From JAIDVZ01 sp964486285 (lineage in GTDB: Bacteria > Verrucomicrobiota > Verrucomicrobiia > Opitutales > JAIRKQ01): 49,340 bases of DNA. Shown piece by piece: positions 42,794-49,340 of this stretch. The notes beneath the pieces are model-generated. The model saw only the letters and a program-made list of their open reading frames with translations, was not told the origin of the DNA and did not search any database. The first letter of the stretch is position 1, and the number at the start of each line of letters is the position of its first letter. The stretch covers positions 1-49,340 of the forward strand of contig CAZALH010000007.1 of the NCBI GenBank assembly GCA_964486285.1, written 5' to 3'. A program made the position numbers and the translations under genes.

Positions 42794-44242
42794 TTATTCT
42801 TTAAAAGCAGATACAAGCGCATTTAATGTTTGTTTAGCATCTCCAAATAAAACTCTAGTATTAGGCAGACTAAATAATTGATTTTCTAATCCAGAAAACC
42901 CCGTCCCATTACCACGCTTAAGAACGAGTACATTTTTCGCAAGATGAGCATTAATTATTGGCATACCATATATTGGAGAACCTTTTTCATTAACAGCTGC
43001 AGGATTTACCACATCATTTGCACCAATAACAACAGCGACATCAACAGTAGAAATATTTCTATTAATCGTATCAATATCGATAAGTTTATCATACTCAATA
43101 TTTGCTTCAGCTAATAACACATTCATATGTCCTGGCATTCTTCCAGCAACGGGATGAATAGCAAATTGTACATCAGCACCATTATCTTCTAAAATTTGAC
43201 TTAATTCTTTAACTGCATATTGTGCTTGTGCAATTGCCATACCATATCCTGGGATGAACACTATACTCCTTGCACTTTCTAAAATAAAATATGCATCTTC
43301 TACTGAAATTGCTACTGGTTTGCGATATTGCATACCATTATAGCTTTGTTTATCGTTACCAAATTTCTTAAACAATACGCTTATTAGCGATCGATTCATC
43401 GACTTACACATTATGATTGTTAAAATTATTCCACTAGCACCAACCAAACATCCTGCAACAATTAATACAGAGTTCATAACAATGAATCCTGCAGCCGAAG
43501 CAGCTAAACCAGATAAACTGTTTAATAATGAAATAACTACCGGCATATCACCACCACCAATAGGCAGCGTTATTGTAACTCCTAAAATAAGCGATAATAA
43601 GGTCACGCATATCACAATGCACAACGGCAATTTACTATCCATCAATAAAATATTAAGTAATACTGAAAAAATAATAACAAAACAAATGCTAACATTGAAA
43701 ATATTTTGAAATTTAAATGACATTCCACGTGATGGTATCTTCTTCCCAAGTTTTAAATATGCTATAATACTACCTGAAAAAGTAATACCTCCTATTATAA
43801 TCGCTGCAAAAATTGATAAAACAACTAAATATACAGAAACATCGGGATGCTTAAGTAAATATTTGTTCCAATTTATTTGGTAAATTATATAATATTCCGC
43901 AACACCAACTAACAAACTAGCTAATCCTCCTAATCCATTTAATAATGCGACCATTTCCGGCATAGCTGTCATCTTTACTCGGTGGGACAATAAATATCCA
44001 ATCAATGCACCAATACCGATACCTACTACAATTAATTTATAAGAAATAATCTGTTTATCTAGTAATGTCACTATAACTGCTAATAACATTCCACAAGCTG
44101 ATAAAATATTTCCATTTCTGGCAGTTTGTGACTTTCCTAACATTTTTAATCCCAAAATAAACATCACGGAAGCTAATATATAAGCGAAACCTGTAATCGA
44201 TTGCATAGTGTTGGATACAAATGAAGTAATAATACTTTTCAA
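42794..44242 (-). CDS. pntB: PntB, NAD(P) transhydrogenase beta subunit
   Basis: Proton-driven transfer of hydride from NADH to NADP, with PntA, in the inner membrane. 482 residues: about nine hydrophobic segments (domain II, residues about 15-280) and the NADP-binding domain III (310-482) with GYGMAIAQAQ (332-341), HPVAGRMPGHMNVLLAEA and GANDVVNPAA. The residue aligning with E. coli beta-His91 is Asn102, a substitution I recall in other PntB proteins. pntA is not next to it; the upstream neighbour is the divergent hsp20, so the alpha subunit must be elsewhere or missing. Confidence 0.94.
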   Translation of the reverse strand: MKSIITSFVSNTMQSITGFAYILASVMFILGLKMLGKSQTARNGNILSACGMLLAVIVTLLDKQIISYKLIVVGIGIGALIGYLLSHRVKMTAMPEMVALLNGLGGLASLLVGVAEYYIIYQINWNKYLLKHPDVSVYLVVLSIFAAIIIGGITFSGSIIAYLKLGKKIPSRGMSFKFQNIFNVSICFVIIFSVLLNILLMDSKLPLCIVICVTLLSLILGVTITLPIGGGDMPVVISLLNSLSGLAASAAGFIVMNSVLIVAGCLVGASGIILTIIMCKSMNRSLISVLFKKFGNDKQSYNGMQYRKPVAISVEDAYFILESARSIVFIPGYGMAIAQAQYAVKELSQILEDNGADVQFAIHPVAGRMPGHMNVLLAEANIEYDKLIDIDTINRNISTVDVAVVIGANDVVNPAAVNEKGSPIYGMPIINAHLAKNVLVLKRGNGTGFSGLENQLFSLPNTRVLFGDAKQTLNALVSAFKE

Positions 44243-44374
44243 GCCATATATCGATTTATTTATAGGTAAAAATAAACATTAAATGATACATTTATATTGA
44301 CAAAAGTAACGACTAATACTTTTTTCTAAGAGAAGAAATTTTGTTTAATATTCTTCGTAAATAGGAGGTTTATT
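44243..44374. promoter_or_regulatory. Divergent pntB/hsp20 promoter region
   Basis: A 132-base AT-rich spacer. A perfect TTGACA (44297-44302) points towards hsp20, but the best -10 candidates (TAATAC at 44314-44319) are too close. No CIRCE element (TTAGCACTC-N9-GAGTGCTAA) was found. The hsp20 ribosome site AGGAGG (44362-44367) is near-perfect. Confidence 0.35.
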
Positions 44375-44830
44375 ATGAGAGAATTAATACCGTTTAATGA
44401 AAAATCTAATAGATTCTTAAATCCACAAGATGTTTTCAATGATTTCGGAGATTTTATAGAAGATTTTTTTGCACCTAAATGGAACTTACATTTTGATCCA
44501 AAAACTACAACATTTAAAATCGATGTAAAGGAAACGGACAACGCATATGTCATTGAAGCTGAACTTCCTGGGGTAAAAAAGGAAGATATCAACATTGATA
44601 TTAATAAACAAACATTACGAATTAGTGTAAATCATAAAACACAATGTAATACATCATCTAATGGATATATTCATCGCGAAAGATGTACAAGTTCTATGAG
44701 CAGAAGTATTAGATTAGCTGATGCTCAGTTAAATGATATAAAAGCTAAGCTTGATCAAGGCATTTTATACATTACTGTAGCGAAATGCTGCACTGAAAAA
44801 GATAATGTTCGGAAGATTGAAATCGAATAA
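44375..44830 (+). CDS. Small heat-shock protein, Hsp20 family
   Basis: ATP-independent holdase that keeps unfolding proteins soluble. 151 residues with an alpha-crystallin domain from about 46 to 140: FKIDVKETDNAYVIEAELPG, then KEDINIDI and the end of the domain GILYITVAK. The N-terminal arm is short and Phe/Asp-rich. The C-terminal I-x-I oligomerisation motif appears as IEIE. Isolated between divergent pntB and convergent ruvB, so it is transcribed alone. Confidence 0.95.
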   Translation: MRELIPFNEKSNRFLNPQDVFNDFGDFIEDFFAPKWNLHFDPKTTTFKIDVKETDNAYVIEAELPGVKKEDINIDINKQTLRISVNHKTQCNTSSNGYIHRERCTSSMSRSIRLADAQLNDIKAKLDQGILYITVAKCCTEKDNVRKIEIE

Positions 44831-44837
44831 ATTATAA

Positions 44838-44875
44838 ATGGGAGGTTCAAATCTCCCATCATTGGGATTTTTATA
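44838..44875 (+). terminator. Probable terminator after hsp20
   Basis: ATGGGAG (44838-44844) and CTCCCAT (44853-44859) make a perfect seven-base stem with an eight-base loop. A T-run (ATTTTTAT) follows only after about eight bases, so it is a looser version of an intrinsic terminator. It lies between convergent hsp20 and ruvB, where a terminator is expected. Confidence 0.5.
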
Positions 44876-44899
44876 GGGTGGTGTTAATTATTTTTTTAT

Positions 44900-45916
44900 T
44901 TAAAATAAATTTTCATTTTGTGCATCTTTAATCCCTACTTTTTGCCATCCTTTACTTGTCAATACTCGTCCTTGCTGAGTACGCTGCAAATAACCTTCTT
45001 GAATTAAATATGGTTCATGGACTTCTTCTAAAGTTTGTACTTCTTCACCAACAGCAATTGCGACCGTACCCAACCCTACTGGTCCACCGTGATAAAATTC
45101 CGCCATCGTGCTGAGAATTTTCTTATCCAAATCATCTAATCCATCTTTATCAATCTCTAATAATTCCAGTGCAGAATAAGCAACATTACAGTCAATAACA
45201 TTTACTGATTTTTGCTGAGCGAAATCTCGCACAAAGCGTAAAAGATTATTTGCTATCCTTGGCGTACCACGTGAACGACTAGCAATTTCTACTGCACAAT
45301 CATCTTGAACTTGAATATTAAACAGTTTTGCGCTGCGTTTAATAATTGCACATAAGTCATCAACTGTATAATAATCTAACCGTGACTGCAAAGTAAATCG
45401 ACTTCTCAATGGTGCACTTAAAAGCCCTGTACGTGTAGTAGCACCAACAAGTGTAAATTGTGGGATTGATAAACTTACACTTCTCGCATTTGGCCCTTGG
45501 TCAATCATAATATCGATACGAAAATCCTCCATTGCGGAATACAAATATTCTTCAATTACGCGCGGCAACCTATGAATTTCATCGATAAATAAAATATCGG
45601 CATGCTCCAATCCTGTTAACATTCCAGCGAGATCACCAGGTTTTTCAATGACAGGAGCAGATGTGATTTTAACATTTGTTTTCATTTCATGCCCAAGTAT
45701 CATGGCTAATGTTGTTTTCCCGACACCCGGGGGACCACTAAATAATATATGGCTTAGTGCATCTCCACGCTGTCTAGCAGCACTGGTCATTATTTTCAAC
45801 CGTTCGATCGTTTTTTTTTGGCCAACAAAATCTAAAAAATTACCTGGTCTTAAGGAGAGATCTTTTTCATTATTCGATGAATTTAGTCGCTGCAAAATAT
45901 TGTTACTTTCTTGCAT
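44900..45916 (-). CDS. ruvB: RuvB, Holliday junction branch-migration ATPase
   Basis: Hexameric motor that drives branch migration with RuvA. 338 residues: Walker A GPPGVGKTT (61-69), Walker B DEIHR (112-116), arginine-finger region PLRSRF, then the winged-helix domain (MAEFYHGGPVGLGT, EPYLIQEGYLQRTQQGR). Complete. ruvA and ruvC are not adjacent. No Shine-Dalgarno before its ATG. Confidence 0.97.
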   Translation of the reverse strand: MQESNNILQRLNSSNNEKDLSLRPGNFLDFVGQKKTIERLKIMTSAARQRGDALSHILFSGPPGVGKTTLAMILGHEMKTNVKITSAPVIEKPGDLAGMLTGLEHADILFIDEIHRLPRVIEEYLYSAMEDFRIDIMIDQGPNARSVSLSIPQFTLVGATTRTGLLSAPLRSRFTLQSRLDYYTVDDLCAIIKRSAKLFNIQVQDDCAVEIASRSRGTPRIANNLLRFVRDFAQQKSVNVIDCNVAYSALELLEIDKDGLDDLDKKILSTMAEFYHGGPVGLGTVAIAVGEEVQTLEEVHEPYLIQEGYLQRTQQGRVLTSKGWQKVGIKDAQNENLF

Positions 45917-45993
45917 TGTTTTGTAACAAATAAGGCAAAAAATAACTTATACAAGCGTTATTTGGTGAAATAGCATGTTTCTTTTTATCATTT

Positions 45994-46022
45994 GTTACAT
46001 TGCATGAAAATGCATACAATCG
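45994..46022. promoter_or_regulatory. Hairpin/palindrome between ruvB and tRNA-Pro
   Basis: TGCAT, GAAA, ATGCA (about 46002-46015) is a short stem with a GAAA tetraloop, flanked by ATTG and CAAT that extend the symmetry. It is preceded by GTTACAT, a heptamer that recurs at 49016 and 49138. It may be an operator for ruvB or part of the tRNA leader. Confidence 0.3.
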
Positions 46023-46089
46023 CACTTATTTAGTGATGTCCAGATATAGCTTGCAATTATTTTTCTAAATGATACCGATTTCACTCAAT

Positions 46090-46166
46090 CGGGATGTAGC
46101 TTAGCCTGGTAGAGCGCTACGTTCGGGACGTAGAAGTCGCTGGTTCGAATCCAGTCATCCCGACCA
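46090..46166 (+). tRNA. tRNA-Pro (anticodon CGG)
   Basis: Acceptor CGGGATG/CATCCCG, anticodon stem CTACG/CGTAG with loop TTCGGGA (anticodon CGG), T arm CTGGTTCGAATCCAG, discriminator A and encoded CCA. It reads CCG only, so a second tRNA-Pro (UGG) must exist elsewhere. It stands alone between ruvB and the uvrA-like gene, on the strand opposite both. Confidence 0.96.
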
Positions 46167-46321
46167 ATAAAGGCAAATACGGCAAGTAAAAAAACTTAAA
46201 TTAAAAATACTTAAAAAAAACTCAAACAAAATTATTTTTCAGCCATTTGCATCCTTAGCACGATACAAATATAATATAAAAATTTTTCTTGGAACTTTTT
46301 AACTAAAGTGACTTTAACATT

Positions 46322-48799
46322 TCATATAAATTTCCCAGTAATACTTGCCGGATTAGCAGCAACTTCTTCAGGTGTACCAGTAGCTACAATTGTTCCGCCA
46401 TCTTTTCCACCACCAGGCCCCATATCAATGATATAATCAGCATTTCGAATAACATCTAAGTCATGCTCAATTACAATAACAGTCGCCCCACTTGCAATAA
46501 GTGTTTGAAAAATTCTTAGTAAAGTTTGAACATCTAATGGGTGCAACCCAATCGTCGGCTCATCAAATACAAAAATGGAACTATGCTGAACTTTTCCCAT
46601 TTCACTCGCTAATTTCAAACGCTGCGCTTCTCCACCAGATAAACTCGGAGTCTCTTCACTTAACGTTAAATATCCAAGCCCTAAGTCTTTTAAAACTTTT
46701 AAACGTTGATAAATGACTCTAAATTCTTCACAAATATGTAACGCAGAATCAATATCCATATCCATTAACTCTGGTAAAGAATAAGATACGCCAGATTTAT
46801 TAACATATTTTATGTCACCAGCTCGCTTACTATACCTTGAACCACGGCATTCTGGACAAGGAATTTCTACATCCGGCAAAAATTGTACATCAAGATTTAT
46901 AACACCAGTACCATCACATATAGGACAACGTAACTTACCAGTATTATAAGAAAAATCACCAGATTTATATCCAAGGCTCTTTGCAACAGCAGTCTTTGTA
47001 AAAATTTTACGCAGCTCATCATGTACATTCGCATATGTCGCTACAGTAGAGCGTACATTGATACCAATTGGAGTTGCGTCAATTAGTTTAATCCGCTCAA
47101 TACCATTTGCTTCAGCAGAAATAACGTGTTTGGGAAATTTTTTATTAGCTAATATAGCTTCTATCGCCGGAACTAAGCTCTCCAATATAAGAGTTGTTTT
47201 ACCTGATCCTGATACCCCAGTAATAACAGTGAGTCGCCCTTTAGGGATTTTTACTTCTAGTGGCTTAACAGTATGAATATTTGTCGTTGATAAGTAAATT
47301 GTTCCATAATCAAACATTCGACTTATATTTGAACGATTTCTCACTATATTTTCTGGATTTTTTGAAAAAAATGGTCCAATCATCGACTTGGGGTCGTTTT
47401 TGATGTCCCCGATCGTACCCTCAACAATAACTTTTCCTCCATTTACTCCTGCTTGTGGTCCCATTTCAATCATCCAGTCAACCTCTGAAAGTAATTGTAT
47501 ATCATGATCGACAACTACAACAGAATTACCATCAGCTACTAAATCATGCATAACCCCACTTAGACCAACTATGTTAGAAGGATGTAATCCAATAGATGGT
47601 TCATCTAAAACATATAAAACACCTGTTGTTCTATTACGCACAGCACGTGCTAATTGCATCCTTTGCCTCTCCCCAGTTGACAATGTCGATGCTGCACGGT
47701 TAAGTGCTAAATATCCAAGCCCTAAATCAAGTAATCTTTTAGCAGTATCTTTAAATGCATCACATATACTTTCTGCCATCGGACGCATTGTGTCTTTTAA
47801 CGTTTCCGGCACTGCATTTACCCAATGAATAAGATCCGTAAGAGGCATTTCACAAGCTTGATCAAGTGAAATACCACGTAACCTCGGTGCTCTAGCTGCT
47901 TCTGACAAGCGACTGCCATGACAATCATGACACATTTCTTGTTTTAAAAATTTTTCTACGCGCTTCATGCCTTGTTCATCTTTTACTTTCGACAGCGCAT
48001 TTTCTACCGTATATGTAGCGTTATAATAAGTGAAATCTAGTTCACCAGCTTGATTAGAATTTTTCGACTTATAAAAAATATGCTTCTTTTCTGCTGGACC
48101 ATTATAAACTATATCTTTTTCTTTATCTGTTAATTCCTGAAACGGAATATCAGTGCGCACACCCATAGCACGACAAACATCAACCATTAATGACCACATT
48201 AATGCATTCCATGGCAATACCGCGCCTTCATCAATAGAAAGCGATTCATCAGGAACAAGAGTAGATTTATCAACTATATTTACTATTCCTGTGCCATTAC
48301 ATGTCTTACATGCACCCTGGCTATTGAATGCTAATTCTTCTGCTGATGGTGCATAAAATTCAGCACCACATATTTGACATTTTAATCGTTGTTCAGCCGC
48401 CACAGAAAATGACGGTCCAAGATAATGTCCATTTGGGCAACGATGATGAGCTAATCGCGAATACATCAACCTAAGACTGTTTAAGAGCTCTGTTCCTGTG
48501 CCAAATGTGCTGCGGATTCCTGGCACCGCATAACGTTGTCGCAAGGCTAGTGCTGCTGGAATATATAATACATCATCTACCTGCGCTTTCTCTGCTTGTG
48601 TCATGCGCCTACGAGTATAAGTGGAAAGAGATTCCAAATAGCGTCTTGATCCTTCAGCGTATAATACCCCTAATGCTAACGAAGATTTCCCTGAGCCAGA
48701 CACACCAGCAATTCCAACGATTTTATTTAATGGGACATCTACATTAATATTTTTTAAATTATGAACTTTAGCCCCACGAACTTTTATGCTGTCAATCAT
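46322..48799 (-). CDS. Short UvrA-like (UvrA2-type) ABC ATPase
   Basis: DNA-damage recognition ATPase of the UvrA family, 825 residues against about 940 for canonical UvrA. Two Walker A motifs (GVSGSGKS 32-39; GVSGSGKTT 528-536) and two signature motifs: LSTGERQR (373-380, Gly replaced by Thr in the first) and LSGGEAQR in the second. Zinc pairs are present: Cys121 with Cys141/144, Cys164/167, Cys290/293, and the second-half CPICDGTG with CPECRGSR. The missing ~115 residues fall in the first half, where the UvrB-binding and DNA-binding insertions lie in canonical UvrA. This and the LSTGE signature point to the UvrA2-like group, some members of which sit with drug-resistance genes. No ribosome site is visible. 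Confidence 0.88.
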   Translation of the reverse strand: MIDSIKVRGAKVHNLKNINVDVPLNKIVGIAGVSGSGKSSLALGVLYAEGSRRYLESLSTYTRRRMTQAEKAQVDDVLYIPAALALRQRYAVPGIRSTFGTGTELLNSLRLMYSRLAHHRCPNGHYLGPSFSVAAEQRLKCQICGAEFYAPSAEELAFNSQGACKTCNGTGIVNIVDKSTLVPDESLSIDEGAVLPWNALMWSLMVDVCRAMGVRTDIPFQELTDKEKDIVYNGPAEKKHIFYKSKNSNQAGELDFTYYNATYTVENALSKVKDEQGMKRVEKFLKQEMCHDCHGSRLSEAARAPRLRGISLDQACEMPLTDLIHWVNAVPETLKDTMRPMAESICDAFKDTAKRLLDLGLGYLALNRAASTLSTGERQRMQLARAVRNRTTGVLYVLDEPSIGLHPSNIVGLSGVMHDLVADGNSVVVVDHDIQLLSEVDWMIEMGPQAGVNGGKVIVEGTIGDIKNDPKSMIGPFFSKNPENIVRNRSNISRMFDYGTIYLSTTNIHTVKPLEVKIPKGRLTVITGVSGSGKTTLILESLVPAIEAILANKKFPKHVISAEANGIERIKLIDATPIGINVRSTVATYANVHDELRKIFTKTAVAKSLGYKSGDFSYNTGKLRCPICDGTGVINLDVQFLPDVEIPCPECRGSRYSKRAGDIKYVNKSGVSYSLPELMDMDIDSALHICEEFRVIYQRLKVLKDLGLGYLTLSEETPSLSGGEAQRLKLASEMGKVQHSSIFVFDEPTIGLHPLDVQTLLRIFQTLIASGATVIVIEHDLDVIRNADYIIDMGPGGGKDGGTIVATGTPEEVAANPASITGKFI

Positions 48800-49253
48800 A
48801 ATATTATATCTGACACTTACACTAGTAAGGTATTTATTTCATAATTAAGTGCAATACAAGAAAATACAATTTTTCTTGATTTGAACTATTCAACATAAAC
48901 CGTACTTAAAAATTGTCTGTGACGAAAAATTCCACAAAAAACGAGTTACCCAAAACTATACAATGAACATCCTTCTCATAGGAGTGATTTCTTAGTTGGA
49001 AGGGGACAATAAATTGTTACATACAAAACCCTTAATATTTCAACCTCAACTAAAAAATTTTATAAATTGCAACGCACAAAATATTACAATTAAAAAACGA
49101 CATTTCGCTTTAAATGAATTCTGAAACAATATTCATTGTTACATAGTTATACTATATGTAACTAAATGCATTTAATCCATAAGAAAACATACAATAGTTC
49201 TATTAAAAATGACTATTTCAAAAAATTACAAAAACCCACAATTATAATAAAAA
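48800..49253. other. Intergenic region without recognisable genes
   Basis: About 450 very AT-rich bases. No reading frame of useful length was seen on either strand and no tRNA cloverleaf. Two adjacent inverted repeats occur: AATGAAT/ATTCATT (49113-49119 / 49131-49137) and GTTACATA/TATGTAAC (49138-49145 / 49155-49162). GTTACATA also occurs at 49016-49023. The uvrA-like promoter must lie at the left end. A small RNA reading rightwards into the terminator at 49254 is possible but unproven. Confidence 0.5.
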
Positions 49254-49306
49254 CTTCAAGCATAATCGAGGGACTCTTCCCCAATTATGCCAGAAGCTTT
49301 TTTTAA
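49254..49306. terminator. Strong bidirectional intrinsic terminator
   Basis: Nested stems CTTC/GAAG (49254-49257 / 49293-49296), GCATAAT/ATTATGC (49260-49266 / 49284-49290) and GGG/CCC (49270-49272 / 49279-49281). On the plus strand it is followed by CTTTTTTT, on the minus strand by TTTTTATTAT, so it can stop transcripts from both sides. A leftward gene probably ends just right of it: minus-strand frames entering from the edge stop at about 49311 or 49323. Confidence 0.75.
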
Positions 49307-49340
49307 AATGCTAGAATTTTTTATTTCCTTCTCCTGTTTG

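Noticed and set aside
44243..44374. CIRCE heat-shock operator upstream of hsp20
   Set aside because: No TTAGCACTC/GAGTGCTAA pair or close variant was seen.
48803..48808. Perfect TATAAT just before the uvrA-like start
   Set aside because: It ends three bases before the ATG, so a transcript from it would begin inside the coding region. AT-rich chance match is likely.
48963..48995. Ten-codon reading frame starting MNILLIG in the right intergenic region
   Set aside because: Too short and without a ribosome site or context to call a gene.

Overview
The window is AT-rich (about one third G+C by eye), densely coded Gram-negative chromosomal DNA carrying the main transcription-translation gene block. 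Lineage is inferred from protein signatures read by eye. They are a fused LpxC-FabZ enzyme, a zinc-less S14 ending in GVTKSSW, an L17 with a GGYTRIYKL segment and a lysine/serine-rich tail, and an EF-Tu whose switch I reads KTVTI instead of RGITI. From memory these fit the PVC superphylum, most likely a Verrucomicrobiota-like lineage (confidence about 0.55). The low G+C, small intergenic gaps and eukaryotic-like kinases suggest a host-associated or endosymbiotic life, but nothing here proves it.

Layout. 1-2765 (minus): an operon rpoZ-smpB-lpxC/fabZ-lpxA (RNA polymerase omega, trans-translation, lipid A synthesis); lpxA runs off the left edge. 2844-9129 (plus): an accessory island with an MFS transporter followed by three tandem, highly diverged eukaryotic-like protein kinases. 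The third has a tyrosine-kinase-like catalytic loop and a C-terminal membrane anchor. 9233-39507 (plus): tRNA-Thr, tuf, tRNA-Trp, secE, nusG, rplKAJL, rpoBC, rpsLG, fusA, then the S10, spc and alpha operons in one uninterrupted run ending at rplQ. infA, rpmJ and rpmD are missing from their usual places and there is no second tuf after fusA. 39539-48799: a small TM/zinc-ribbon protein and nadK (plus), recD2 and pntB (minus), hsp20 (plus), ruvB (minus), tRNA-Pro(CGG) (plus) and a short UvrA2-like gene (minus). The last ~540 bases hold no recognisable gene but end in a strong bidirectional terminator hairpin.

How the genes work together. The central block supplies RNA polymerase, its coupling factor NusG, elongation factors, about 30 ribosomal proteins, the SecY/SecE translocon and methionine aminopeptidase, so it is a growth-rate-controlled expression unit. 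The flanks supply outer-membrane lipid A synthesis, NADP(H) supply (nadK, pntB), DNA repair and recombination (recD2, ruvB, uvrA-like) and stress protection (hsp20).

The features that best repay a second look are the kinase island, the complete loss of the second zinc site in RpoC (all four cysteines replaced), the derived EF-Tu switch I, and an in-frame AUG-UAG pair behind a strong Shine-Dalgarno just upstream of rplE. No transposons, CRISPR arrays or phage genes were seen.
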